From Streptomyces abikoensis (GTDB taxonomy: Bacteria > Actinomycetota > Actinomycetes > Streptomycetales > Streptomycetaceae): a stretch of DNA of 64,000 nucleotides. Position 1 is the first letter of the stretch. Every line of letters begins with the position of its first letter. Both the position numbers and the translations under genes were made by a program. Below the pieces are notes generated by a model. It did not search any database and was not told where the DNA came from. It worked only from the letters and a program-made list of their open reading frames with translations. The stretch is taken from the NCBI RefSeq assembly GCF_014648775.1, contig NZ_BMRT01000013.1, positions 1 through 64,000 on the forward strand, given 5' to 3'. Positions 25,021-35,255 of the stretch are shown here, piece by piece.

Positions 25021-28000
25021 ATGTGTCCGGCGAAGTCTGTACCGGATGGCGCCGAGAGCGGCGGGGCGGGGAAGGAGGAACCGCCGGGCTTCACGAAAGA
25101 CCTGCTGGAGCTGTACCTGGCCGCTGGCGGGGGCACGCCCAAGCTCTCGTACAGGAGGCTCCATAGCGAGCTCCTTGAGCGTGGCCGGGAGAAGGGGTAT
25201 GGGGAGGTGCCGTTCTCGACCTTCACCTCCTGGATGAAGGACACCGTGCCCCATGTGAAGTACACCGACTACGTGCTCAAGGTCCTCATTCCGCACCTGG
25301 AGGAGCACGCCTGTCGGCGTTCTGACTCCTATCGGAGGGTTCCTAATGCGGCGTGGCGCGCTCGGCTTGAAGCCGCGCAGGGAAAGCGGAGGAGCGGGCA
25401 GGGTGGCCATGGGCCCCGTATCCGTGCGTCTTCGCCCGGTCGCCTCTTTGGCGATCTCGCAACGCTGAAGGCGGTTGTCCCACGGGAGTTCGTCGGCCGG
25501 AGGGAGGAGCTGGCCCAGCTCGAGGCTTCAGTAACGAGTCCGGCTGGGCGTGGCCCCGACTACATGTTGTGGCAGGCGGATGCCTGGGCAGGAAAGACAG
25601 CCCTATTGGCCTGGTTCGCCGACCGATGCCTGCCAGTCGGAGTTGATCTCGTCCACTACTTCATTGCCGGACGACTCGGCACTGCCACCCGGAAAGTGTT
25701 CTTCCACTCAATGACGAGGTACCTCGCCGCCGTGGCCGGGAAGAAGCCGGCGATTGTGAAGGGACACCCCGACACTCTCGACGAGTGGGAGATGCGGGCA
25801 ACCTTGCACCGCCTCTACGAGCAGGCCGCGCATGCCAGCGCGAAGCGTCACAGGGCCTTCGTCCTGCTCGTCGACGGACTGGACGAGGATGCAGACGCGG
25901 GTCTGGGACGACGGAGTATCGCCGCTCTCCTGCCAAAAGTCCCTCCCCCCGGGATGCGCATCATCGTCTCAAGGCGACCGAACCCTTCCACGCCGGAGGA
26001 CGTTCTCGTCGACCATCCCCTACGAGACTCCGCGATCGTCCACCACCTCACCGCCTCACCCGCTGCTCAAGTCATCCGAGAGACGGCCCGGCAGGAACTG
26101 CGCGCCCTGCTGGACGACCCAGACGTGGGCTCCCCCCTCCTCGGCCTCCTGACAGTGGCCCAGGGTGCCCTCAGCGGCAAGGACCTGGCCGAGCTGGTCA
26201 AGGTACGGCCGGACAGAATCGATAAAGTCCTCGGCAGCGTCGTTGGCCGCAGCATGCAACCTGACGACACCGACCACCTCGCTCTGGCTCCGAAGGACGA
26301 ACTCACCCGGCAGACGTATGTACTCGCGCATGACGAGCTACGCCTGGATGCATCGGACGCCCTCGGCAACGCGGAGCTCGCGGATTACAAGGCCCGCCTG
26401 CATACCTGGGCGGCCGGCTACCAGGCCCAAAACTGGCCCGAAGAGACCCCAACCTACCTTCTCACCGGCTATACCCGCCTGGTTCACGAGAGTGCGGATG
26501 CTCAGCGATTGGCGTCACTCGTCCTCGACCCGCTGCGCCAGCTTCGCACCGTGGAACGTTCCGGGGTGGACGTCGCACTCGCGGATCTCGATCTGACCGT
26601 GACCATGCAGCCGGGTCACACTCCCCAAAGCCTCGCCGTGCTGGCCGGCGCCGCCGCGGCCCGGGAGTTACTCCTCCGCCATGCCCGCCCCCTGCCATAT
26701 TCCATCCCCCGCGCAGTCGCCCGTCTCGGCCACGCTCAACGGGCCCGAGCCCTGGCGCTCGCATCCGCTGATCCTTCCGCCAAGGCGGCTTCCCTGGCCC
26801 AGGTGGCTCGCGTACTGGCGGACACAAGCCATGAGCAGGCCCAGCAGATCGCTCAGGAAGCTGCTGACTGGGCACATAAAGCCCGTCGTCGGACCATGTT
26901 CTTCGTCGGAGGTCACGAAGATACGGAGGCGATCGCCGCACAGGCAGCAGTCGCTCTCATCGCGACACGGCAGGAAAGCGACGGAATCAAGCTCCTTCGC
27001 TCAACACGAGGGCTGAGTACAGCGCGATACGAAGCGTGGGTGGATGCTGCCACCCTTCTGTTTGCCTACCTCCCGGCCGTCGCGGCGCAACTCCTCGACG
27101 AGATGGAGGAGGAAGCCGAGCACTTGGCGTGCGACAGCGCCTTCCCGGAAGACAGAGCTGTCCCGATCCAGATCTGGGCGATCTTGGCAGCTGCCTTCCC
27201 TGAGCGTGCAGATCGGCTCCACGACCGCATCGTCAGCTACAGCCAGGTTGTGTGGGCCGAGTTGCCGGCACTGACGAGCGTCGGCGTGCTGACAACGGCG
27301 GCTTCAGCCCTGGTCGATGCCCGCCAGGAGGAGGCTGCAGCCCTGGCGGCATTGGCCAAGCAGTACATCGAGTCTCAGCTTCAGGACAGTGCCTCACTGT
27401 CGGTGACGGATCACTCTCACCTGCACTTCGGCTTACAGGCGGCGCTTGCAGGGCTCATGCAGGCACTTGCCGATACCGGGGTCCCGATGGAGGAAAGGCA
27501 GCGACTGCTGGACAGCATGCCCGAACAGCTGCGAACAGGCTTCTACGGTCACGACGTGACCGCCTCTGCCCGTTCGGTGATTGCCAGGGGTGAGAAACGT
27601 GAACCTGGCGGTGACAGCGGCTTCGGTGACGATAACCAGACCGAGGCTGAGAAGCAGGCTCATGAGGCGTTTCATCTGGCAGAATTAGGCAAACACGATG
27701 CAGCCAAGCGTCACCTGGGCGAAGCGCTGGCACTGCTGCCAGAGAGCCATCCGGATGGTCGGTCTGCGATCGTCTGGCTCCCTGCCTTACTTGGTGCACT
27801 TGTACGGGGCGCCCGGGCTTCAGATGCCGAAGCACTGATTGCCGAGCTGCACGACTCACATGATCTGGCTAGGGCCTTTGCCGCCGTAGCGCTGGCGCAT
27901 GCAGACTCGGGGCGAATTGCGAGCGCGCGGGAGCAGGCCCATGAAGCGGCCAGAGCTGCCCGGGCTGTTTTGGACCCCGTGGAAGGCGACGCTGCCGGCG

Positions 28001-28902
28001 CCTGGGCCATCGCTGCCCAAGCTCTGGCCGGCGCAGGAGAAGGCAGCGCTGCTCTAGAGCTCATTGAGCAGGCCGAGCCCGTGCAGCGTGCTGGGAAAGC
28101 AGCATGGCGGCGGGCCTCCCGGAGGGCTCGTATCGCGGTGGCCTCGGAACTCGCCGTTCACGACCCAGTTCTCGCGGCCCGGCTTATCGACGAGGAACGG
28201 CAGGGCCTGCTCGCCGGCAAGCACCGGCCTCGAGGTCTGGAAGGGTTGTTGGCCGACCTCGTCGGGCTCCTACCCGCGGCAGATGCGTTGAAAGAGCCGT
28301 ACAAGGCCCAGCTCGACCAAGCAATCCGTGAAGCGCTCGCATACATCAGCGAACCACCGCAAGCATGGAAGGCAGAGACCGTCCTTGCGCATGCTCTCCT
28401 GGAGATCAAGGCGGGGGGATCTGCGACCCGTCAGATAGGCTGGCTGAACCAGGAGAGCCGAGCGCGACGGGCGGAACGCTTTCCGGGAGCGGGGCTTGCG
28501 GTGGTTCACGCGGTGTGCAATGACGTCTGCGAGGCGTGGAAAGCGGCCGACGAGCTATCGGCACCGGAGAGCCGTGCGGCGGCTTTCGCCGCTGTGGGGG
28601 CGTACCTGGTTCAGCTGCCGGTCCGGGTCCCTCCTATCGGGGACCCTGCAGATGCTGACCCGTTCGCTCATACCATCCGTGCCCTCGCGCTAACCGTCTC
28701 CACTCCTGCCCTGGCTGACAGAGAGGCTGCCGTCAGGTTCACTCGGCAGGCACTGACGACAGGTGCGGGCTGGCACCATGCCCTCGCGATCCTGTCTCGG
28801 ATCGCACCCGAAGCTATCGTGCAGGTCCAAGACATCGTCGGGGTCCACCTCCGGATCAAAGGTACCGCTACTGCACCTCTTTCAACCTGTCCTGGCGTAT
28901 GA
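25021..28902 (+). CDS. NACHT/STAND-type NTPase with long helical C-terminus
   Basis: A 1293-residue protein. Residues 1-110 are a small helical domain (YRRLHSELLERGREKGYGEV, SWMKDTVPHVKYTDY) that could bind DNA or act as an effector. After the usual REFVGRREELAQLE entry (~155-168) comes an NTPase: a degenerate Walker A WQADAWAGKTALL (~184-196) and Walker B FVLLVDGLDEDA (~280-291), followed by MRIIVSRRPNP. From ~550 on it is Ala/Leu-rich helical repeat, the usual sensor part of STAND proteins. A GGGGGAAAAAG site precedes the ATG. Divergent from the cas operon. STAND proteins include anti-phage sensors (Avs) and regulators; the loss of the first Walker A glycines is odd. Role inferred only. Confidence 0.7.
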   Translation: MCPAKSVPDGAESGGAGKEEPPGFTKDLLELYLAAGGGTPKLSYRRLHSELLERGREKGYGEVPFSTFTSWMKDTVPHVKYTDYVLKVLIPHLEEHACRRSDSYRRVPNAAWRARLEAAQGKRRSGQGGHGPRIRASSPGRLFGDLATLKAVVPREFVGRREELAQLEASVTSPAGRGPDYMLWQADAWAGKTALLAWFADRCLPVGVDLVHYFIAGRLGTATRKVFFHSMTRYLAAVAGKKPAIVKGHPDTLDEWEMRATLHRLYEQAAHASAKRHRAFVLLVDGLDEDADAGLGRRSIAALLPKVPPPGMRIIVSRRPNPSTPEDVLVDHPLRDSAIVHHLTASPAAQVIRETARQELRALLDDPDVGSPLLGLLTVAQGALSGKDLAELVKVRPDRIDKVLGSVVGRSMQPDDTDHLALAPKDELTRQTYVLAHDELRLDASDALGNAELADYKARLHTWAAGYQAQNWPEETPTYLLTGYTRLVHESADAQRLASLVLDPLRQLRTVERSGVDVALADLDLTVTMQPGHTPQSLAVLAGAAAARELLLRHARPLPYSIPRAVARLGHAQRARALALASADPSAKAASLAQVARVLADTSHEQAQQIAQEAADWAHKARRRTMFFVGGHEDTEAIAAQAAVALIATRQESDGIKLLRSTRGLSTARYEAWVDAATLLFAYLPAVAAQLLDEMEEEAEHLACDSAFPEDRAVPIQIWAILAAAFPERADRLHDRIVSYSQVVWAELPALTSVGVLTTAASALVDARQEEAAALAALAKQYIESQLQDSASLSVTDHSHLHFGLQAALAGLMQALADTGVPMEERQRLLDSMPEQLRTGFYGHDVTASARSVIARGEKREPGGDSGFGDDNQTEAEKQAHEAFHLAELGKHDAAKRHLGEALALLPESHPDGRSAIVWLPALLGALVRGARASDAEALIAELHDSHDLARAFAAVALAHADSGRIASAREQAHEAARAARAVLDPVEGDAAGAWAIAAQALAGAGEGSAALELIEQAEPVQRAGKAAWRRASRRARIAVASELAVHDPVLAARLIDEERQGLLAGKHRPRGLEGLLADLVGLLPAADALKEPYKAQLDQAIREALAYISEPPQAWKAETVLAHALLEIKAGGSATRQIGWLNQESRARRAERFPGAGLAVVHAVCNDVCEAWKAADELSAPESRAAAFAAVGAYLVQLPVRVPPIGDPADADPFAHTIRALALTVSTPALADREAAVRFTRQALTTGAGWHHALAILSRIAPEAIVQVQDIVGVHLRIKGTATAPLSTCPGV

Positions 28903-29107
28903 CGACGTCTCCGCAGCTTTGAGAAGCGCCGACGTCGCCCTAGGTCAGCAACTCGCCTCACCTGCATCGCACAAGGCCGCTGATCAACCACTTGGAGTCC
29001 TTCACAGCGTCAGCGGGCCGCGCCCGCTGGTCCAGCGCCCACAGTAAACACGACGCATACGGTGGCCTCTCCCTTCCCTTTACAGCCCGCAGTCGGGATA
29101 GCGGCGA
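28903..29107. other. Gap between NACHT gene and P450
   Basis: Plus-strand frames continue past the NACHT stop but have no start or recognisable motif. Nothing supported here. Confidence 0.3.
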
Positions 29108-30288
29108 TCACCAGGAGACAGGCAGCGACTGCAGGCCGCGCTTGTGGAACGACCGTATCCACGACAGCTCGTCGGCGGGTACGGCCAGGGTCAGGTTTGG
29201 GAATCGGCGCAGCAGGCTGGTCAGGGCGATTTCACCTTCGAGTCGTGCGAGGGGCGCGCCGAGGCAGTAGTGGATGCCGTGGCCGTAGGCGAGGTGTGCG
29301 GGTGTGCGTGTGCTGTCGAAGATGTTCGGGTTCGTGAATTGCTGCCTGTCGCGGTTCGCTGAGGTGAGGGATAGCCATACACGGGCGCCGGCGGGATGCG
29401 GGCTCCGGCGATGGTGAGTTCTTCGAGCGCGAAGCGGCGTGCGGCCAGTGGGAATAGGGCGTTCCAGCGCATGGCCTCTTCGAGCGCTGCGTGGAGCGGT
29501 ATCCGGCCGTTGCGGACTGCTGTCATCTGTTCAGGGTGTGTGAGCAGGGCGAGGGTTGTGGTTCCGATGAGGTTCACGGCGTTGTCGTAGCCGGCGTACA
29601 GGGTGAGGAAGGCCATGGCGATCAGTTCCGGTTCGGTGAGCCGGTCGTGTGCGTCGCGGGCTTCGATCATTGCGGAGAGGAAGTCGTCGCTGGGTTTCGT
29701 CCTCTTGGTTTCGATGATGGTGGCGAGGAAGTGATACATCTGCTTCATCGCTTCTTGTGAGGTCACCGCGGCGTCTGCTTCTGGTGCCGTCAGGGCGTTG
29801 GTCCAGGTTCTGAAGTCACTCTGGGCGTCGGTGGGGATGCCGAGCAGTTCGCAGATGACGGCCATGGGCAGCGGATTGGCGAAGGTCTTCATCAGGTCGA
29901 CCGGTGGGCCGTCGAGGTTGTCCAGGAGCGCGTCGGTGTGTGCCTGGATGTGGTCTCGCAAGCGCTCGATGCGGCGTGGCGTGAATGCCTTGGAGGCCAG
30001 CCGGCGAAGGCGGGTGTGGTCGGGTGGGTCCATGTTGAGCAGGTGGGCATCCAGTTCCGATGGCATGGAGGGCTGGTGGCTGTCGTCGGTGGCGGCGTTG
30101 GACTTGTCGAGGGACAGCCGTGGGTCGGTCAGTGCCGCGCGCACGTCCTGATAGCGGGTGACGAGCCAGACTGGGGTGCCCCCAGGCGTGGTCACGCGGT
30201 GAACCGGGCCCGTCTCACGGAGATCGGCGTAGACGCGGTGGGGGTGGGTCATGAGGGTGTCACCGAACAGGCAGTTTGTGGTGGTCAT
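29108..30288 (-). pseudogene. Cytochrome P450 with a one-base frameshift
   Basis: The frame from the ATG at 30288 (ACGGAGG site) reads a bacterial P450: VTRYQDVRAALTDPRLS, MDPPDHTRLRRLASKAFTPR, the I-helix AFLTLYAGYDNAVNL and the ExxR region ALEEAMRWN. At about 29393 one C is missing in a CCCC run; the other frame then gives ANRDRQQFTNPN, the haem loop YGHGIHYCLGAPLARLEGE and a proper end at 29108. Restored length is ~393 residues. The I-helix has Gly-Tyr-Asp-Asn instead of the usual acid-alcohol pair. It is broken as sequenced; a sequencing error is possible. Confidence 0.85.
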
Positions 30289-30804
30289 GTGGGTGAGCCT
30301 CCGTTGGTGGTCAATCCGTTGGCCGCGTGGGTCAGCCAGTCGCATACGAATCATGTCGCCGGTTGCCGGGGCGGGTGCCGCAGGCTGCTGGGTCCCGCTG
30401 CTCATCCATCGCGCGCAGTGTGGCCTCGGCCTGGGTGGCTTCCGCCATGTCTCGACCTGGTCGGCGGCGAGTCGTCTGGCTTCGATTTGTTCGCGTGCGG
30501 GTGTGAGCGCCGGGGGTCGTGCTGGGGCATAGGGCCGATTGGCTGCCGCATGCCTTGGTGATCCATCGGCTGGGGGAACGAGAGGCGCACGGTTCTGCCC
30601 GCTCGATTGGGGGGGTGTACTGGGCAGATCTGCGCTGAAGCCATCGCGGAATGTCTCCGGAGCAGGACGCCGTGGCGGCTTCTCAGATTCGGAGGTCCTA
30701 CGAGCCCGGAAGTGAAGGCCAGAACCATTAAATTTTTGACGTCGCGTGTGTGGGCGAGCAGGCTCTCCTGTGGTGCAGTCGTGACAGACGGGACGTGGGA
30801 CGTC

Positions 30805-31278
30805 ATGGGTATTACGGTGCAGTGGGTGCGGACCTCCTGGACGAAGCAGTCACGCGGGGGTAACGCCGCCGCGCGACGGAATGCCGCCCCGGTCGGATTC
30901 GTCCTGCCGTATCACCCGGTGCCTTTCGCGCACACGGTCAGGATGCACGAGCGGGACGGTTTCACGCCGTATGACGGACAGGCGATGCTCGGCGATGTCG
31001 ATGTGCAGCTGCGTGAGGCAAACGGCCGGTTGCGGGTCTTCCCGCGGGTGCAGCCGCTGTTCGCCCTGCCGCCCCGGCCACGGCGGCCACCTGCCGTGTG
31101 CCTGGCACCGGGCCAGTGGGTCCGATGGCAGCTGAACTACCGCTTCAGCAGCCTGACCGGCATGCAGGACTGGACCTACTGGCTGGACACCTTCAACATC
31201 GCCTACGGGCCAGTGGACCACGACGTGTTCCTGGGGACCCCGGCCTTCCACGTCGACGAACAGGGACCGCTCCGATAG
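30805..31278 (+). CDS. Hypothetical protein
   Basis: A ~157-residue frame from the ATG at 30805, rich in Trp/Tyr/Phe in its C-terminal half (WVRWQLNYRFSSLTGMQDWT). No named family, signal or membrane segment is recognised. The frame is open from 30607, but the N-terminal part looks like leftover upstream sequence. It converges on the gene at 31309. Confidence 0.5.
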   Translation: MGITVQWVRTSWTKQSRGGNAAARRNAAPVGFVLPYHPVPFAHTVRMHERDGFTPYDGQAMLGDVDVQLREANGRLRVFPRVQPLFALPPRPRRPPAVCLAPGQWVRWQLNYRFSSLTGMQDWTYWLDTFNIAYGPVDHDVFLGTPAFHVDEQGPLR

Positions 31279-31308
31279 CCCCAGGCCGAGGTCATCCAGC
31301 CTCGGCAA

Positions 31309-31632
31309 TCACCCGCTCCATGGGAAAGTCTGAACCGCAGCGATGTCGCCAGCCGCGAGGAGGCCGAACAATTCCAGGACCTCCTCGCGACCGACCCCGC
31401 GCATCTCGCCAGGGACCACCGCACCGTCCTCAGTGTTCTCCCAGACCACCAAGCCGTCGGCAAACACACTGAGGCACCACCCGCTCTCATGCGACAGCGA
31501 CACATCAGCATGCTCGCCATCCGCCCCCACAAGACCCTCCAGAACCCGGCGCATGGTCTCCATATCAGGACTTTCAACTGTCGCGCCCATGACGTCGTAC
31601 ATGAAGTAACCCATAGGCCAATTACCCCACAT
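31309..31632 (-). CDS. Hypothetical small protein, Streptomyces-type
   Basis: About 107 residues (start ATG 31632; GTG 31674 possible). MGYFMYDVMGATVESPD, SHESGWCLSVFADGLVVWEN and EVLELFGLLAAGDIAAVQTF form a compact acidic protein. I recall similar small proteins in Streptomyces next to immunity-type genes, but the function is unknown. Confidence 0.5.
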   Translation of the reverse strand: MWGNWPMGYFMYDVMGATVESPDMETMRRVLEGLVGADGEHADVSLSHESGWCLSVFADGLVVWENTEDGAVVPGEMRGVGREEVLELFGLLAAGDIAAVQTFPWSG

Positions 31633-31767
31633 AAGGCCACCCCGCAGCCACGGGAATCGGTCACCGAAGTTCACGGACCAGGCCGGACGGCTGGTTCGCC
31701 AACTTCGGCACCTCGGGCCCTCACACAGGGGGAGCACGAGCGACCGAGGTCCTTGGCACCTGGTTGA

Positions 31768-31796
31768 TCGGACCATCCCCGACTCATGCCAGGAAA
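31768..31796 (-). repeat. Lone decayed CRISPR-like repeat
   Basis: GGACCATCCCCGACTCATGC followed by CAGGAAAC resembles the array repeat with a destroyed stem. It stands alone, so this could be chance. The rest of 31777-32056 contains only a short unassigned frame (31857-32004, 48 residues). Confidence 0.3.
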
Positions 31797-32056
31797 CGCC
31801 GTCAGCTCCTCCCTCCGAGCATCATCGTGGCACGCCAGCCTGGCGTACGGGGGAGACATGCCTACTGAACCGCACATTCGAACACGGCGGGGGTTGATCC
31901 CGGCTGATGCCTTCGCCCGCCTGGAGACCTGGCTATCTTCCACAGAGCGAGGCATCGGGCCTGCCATCGCCGCAGCCCACATCGTCCTGCGCTGCGGAGA
32001 ATAGTGGATGGAAAGGGCCGAGTAAGTCGCTGAGGAAACGGATACCCCTCTGTGAG

Positions 32057-32943
32057 CCTCTTTCATCCCGGCTCTTGAAGGGTGAAAGGCCTGATCAGGG
32101 GTAGTGAGTGGTGACATGGCAGAGCCCCTTGTCGTTGGGGTGTTGATCTCACTCGACACCGCTGCCAAGGGGCTCTGTCGGTTCCGTATTGTTCTACGCT
32201 CGACGTGCCGTACGAGCTCGTTGAGCATGTTGCGTGGCTGATCCATGCCCGTCGGCAGGAGCTGAAGTCACCCTGGCGGAAGCTGGGTTGTTTCAAGCAG
32301 GCTCTCCTGGTACTGGCACATCTACGGAACAATGAAACGTTCTCGCAGGTCGGAGCTGGTTTCGGGGTGTCGGAGGCGACGGCCTGGCGGTACGTCGACG
32401 AGACCCTCGAGCTCCTGGGTGGGCCCCGGGCCTGCGGGAGGCCCTGACCGGACTGGGTGAAGGCGACCTCGTCATCGTTGACGGCACCCTGATCCCCACC
32501 GACCGGGTCGCCGCGGACGAGCCGTACTACTCGCAGAAGCACAGGCGGCACGGAATGACGTGCAGGTCGTCGCGGCACCGGACGGCACACCGCCGTGGTT
32601 CTCCCGCGCACTGCCCGACCGCACCCACGACCTGACCGCAGCCCGCGCCCACGGCATCCTCCAGACCTGCCTGACCAGGGAAATCCTCGTCCTGGCCGAC
32701 CGCGCCTACCAGGGCGCCGGCGCCACTGTCCGCACTCCGTACTATGACCACCGCAAACAGTCCGAGCACTGCCAGCAGTTCAACCGTGACCACGCCCGCC
32801 TGCGAGCCCCGGGCGAACGCGCCTTCGCCCTGCTGAAGTCCTGGCGCATCCTCCGCCGAGCACGCTGTTCAACCAACCGCATCAGTCGGGTCATCCAGGC
32901 CATCCACACCCTCCTCACCTGCAGCTATTCAGGATGAAAGAGG
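32057..32943 (+). mobile_element. IS5-family insertion sequence with broken transposase
   Basis: Inverted ends CCTCTTTCATCC (32057-32068) and GGATGAAAGAGG (32932-32943) bound an 887-bp element; TCTGTGAG occurs next to both ends and may be the target duplication. The transposase runs from 32205: MPYELVEHVAWLIHARRQEL with a helix-turn-helix, then DLVIVDGTLIPTDRV with the first catalytic Asp, LVLADRAYQGAGATVRTPYY with the second, and GERAFALLKSWRILRRARCS with the Glu. Two one-base losses (a C run near 32425 and an A near 32558) split it into three frames. Confidence 0.85.
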
Positions 32944-33054
32944 TTCTGTGAGCCCGCGAACGCCTGAGTGCTCTGGTGCTCATCGCGGGGTCCTTGTGCC
33001 CGTCCCTGTGGCGAAGTGCTGCCAAGTGTGCAGGTTTCCCTCGCCAGCCAGCGT

Positions 33055-34924
33055 TCAAGGCCCCATCTGCCCGTTAGGTTGGCGGGTAAGCGTCTGGAGA
33101 AATGTTTGTGTCCCGGGGTCTGTTGAATACAAGCGTGTACCCAGGGTGCCTCTGGTGGCGAGTACGCGGTAAGTGTTCAACGCATACCGCAGATAGCGGT
33201 CGGGGGGCAGATGACGTAGCTGGGAGTCGTAGCTCGCCTCAGGGCGGGCTATCCACTGCTTGCCGCGCCGGATGAGGTCTCCGCCTATCACCACCGCGTT
33301 GTAGGCGTACTCCATACCTTGGGCTGTGTAGATGCAGCCGACTTGGTCATGGCCGCCGGTGTCGGTGGCCCAAAAGGGACGGGCAGGGACATCGGGGTGT
33401 TCGAACCTGGGCTCATCTGCGCGTGAGTTCCACGGGCGTGCCCAGGTACGAGGGCCATCCAGGTCTGGCCAGGTGATCTCGACTTCCGGTAGCAGGGGCG
33501 GAGTGGGAGGGGAGTTCCAGGGCCAGCAGAAGCCGGCCGTTATTCGGGCGGTGAGGCCGCTGTGGGTGTGGGTGGTGACCCGCCACGCCCAGGTCGTAGT
33601 CGCTTCCTGTCCATGCCTGAGCGGGGCCTTCGGGCTGGAAGAGGCGGTCGACCCATTGTTGGTAGGCGCGGGAGCCGCTGCAGCGGAACTGGGTGGTGAG
33701 GTCGATGTGGGCGAATGAGTACCCGCTGCGCTGCGCGTGGTGTTCCAGCTCCTCGAGGGTGATGCCTTCGTTGGGGCGCACGATTTGTCGTTCATCGAGA
33801 AAGAGCACGGTTACAGCGGCCTGGTTGATGAGTTTCCCGAGGATGAGGGGGAATTTCCTCCATTTTTGGTCGGGGGAGGTGCGGGTGCGGTGGGCTTCGT
33901 CGAGAAGGACCACGCTGGTATTCGTGATGCCGGCGGGGACGTTATTGAGGAGTGTGCTGATCAAGCCACGGAAGTCGTCTCCCACGGTCCGGCGCAGTTG
34001 TCGGGTGAGTGTTCCGGAGGGGGACAGCAGCCGCGGGTTGCTGTCCTGCTCCTTGCACAGGTCGCCCAGTAGCCGGCAGGCGATCACGGACTTCCCAGTG
34101 CCTGGCCCGCCTGTCACGACGACGATGCTCTTCTGTCCACGTTTGCGTGCGGCATCAACAGCGTGCAGGACTTCCTGCCGGGCCAGGTCTTGGTCTCCGA
34201 TGAGTGCGAACGCAGTGCGCCCCTCGATCACCTCACCGGCCCGCGCGAGCAGCGCTGGTGACGGGCGGTGCCTGGCTCGAAGGAGGCGTTCCACGTCAGC
34301 CCAGGGGGCGGGGCATAGGTCGGCGCAGCCCAGTCGTTGAGCCAGCGCGTAAGCCGAGGGGGTGGGAGTGAGATCGTCTCGTCCCAGCACCGGGTAGTCG
34401 CGTGCTGGCCCCCGGCCGGCCTGTTCGCGGAGTTGGATGATCAAGTCATCGGGTGCGTCGTGGAGCATCGCCACCCCGCGCACGGTGAGGGGGAGGTCGT
34501 CATGGCTGACCCACTGGCGCAGGTAGTGCGCGTATCCGCCGACTTGACGGGCGGGGTGCTGGACCACGCGTTCGCCAGCACGCACCATGCCGGGTCGGGT
34601 GGTGCTGAGCTGGGCATGAGTCCACTGCTTCAGCTCGATGACGACCGTGCACAGGTTCCCGCCGGTGTCCTGGCCGACGAGGAGTGCGTCGACGCGTTCC
34701 CCGGTGGCAGGCAGTGCGTACTCGAGCAGGATGTGGAGGCGGCCCAGTCCCGCCGTGGAAAGTGCGTCCGCCAGGCGAGGCCAGCTGCGCCGCCAGCTGC
34801 GTATTTCCTGTGGGCTGGGGAGGGTTCCGAAGACTTGGGTAAAGCGCTGCGCGGCTGCTGCGGAGAATGACGACTCCGCTAATGCCGTGGCCAGATCGGT
34901 AACGGTGCCCTCATAGACATACAT
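33055..34924 (-). pseudogene. DUF2075-type helicase/nuclease protein, frameshifted
   Basis: The first ~300 residues hold a PD-(D/E)xK-like part (VDALLVGQD, then VVIELKQW) and then a P-loop helicase: Walker A GGPGTGKSVIA, Walker B SVVLLDEAHR, QFRCSGSRAYQQWVDRLF. At ~33585 a one-base shift (GG to GGG) moves into a second frame that contributes ARITAGFCWPW, CIYTAQGMEYAYNAVVIGGD and the C-terminus to 33055; both halves are needed for a DUF2075 protein of ~620 residues. Such proteins occur in defence islands. Start ATG at 34924. Confidence 0.8.
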
Positions 34925-35074
34925 GATCTGACCTATACCAGTGTCGGCTGGTAGCTGCTCTACGCGGGGGTGTCGAGGTGGAGTGCTGGAGGCTTCTGGC
35001 GCTGCTGGGTCGTCATCAACGGATCACCGCAGCAAGCGCTTGCCCTCTTCACTGTGGAACGGGTAGTGGGAGCA

Positions 35075-35230
35075 AGGACCATCCTTGCGTGCGCGGGGTG
35101 CATGCGTTGGTGAGCTGGTTGAGGACAGCTTGGCGGGAGCATCCCCGCGTGTGTGGGGAGCAGACTGGGCGACCTGCTCTTTGCCGACCCTCTCAGCGAT
35201 TCTCAAGCACTTGCGCCGAGTCCGATGTGG
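35075..35230 (-). CRISPR. Decayed CRISPR array and leader G
   Basis: Two repeats, 35075 (CATCCTTGCGTGCGCGGGGT) and 35138 (CATCCCCGCGTGTGTGGGGA plus GCAG), are 64 bp apart. The bases after the second (35164 on: ACTGGGCGACCTGC, then TCTCAAGCACTTGCGCCGAG) are a diverged copy of the array leader. This is the most distant member of the array group, ~20 kb from array E. Confidence 0.7.
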
Positions 35231-35255
35231 GGCGGCCGGTAGCCCGGGGGCGGGG

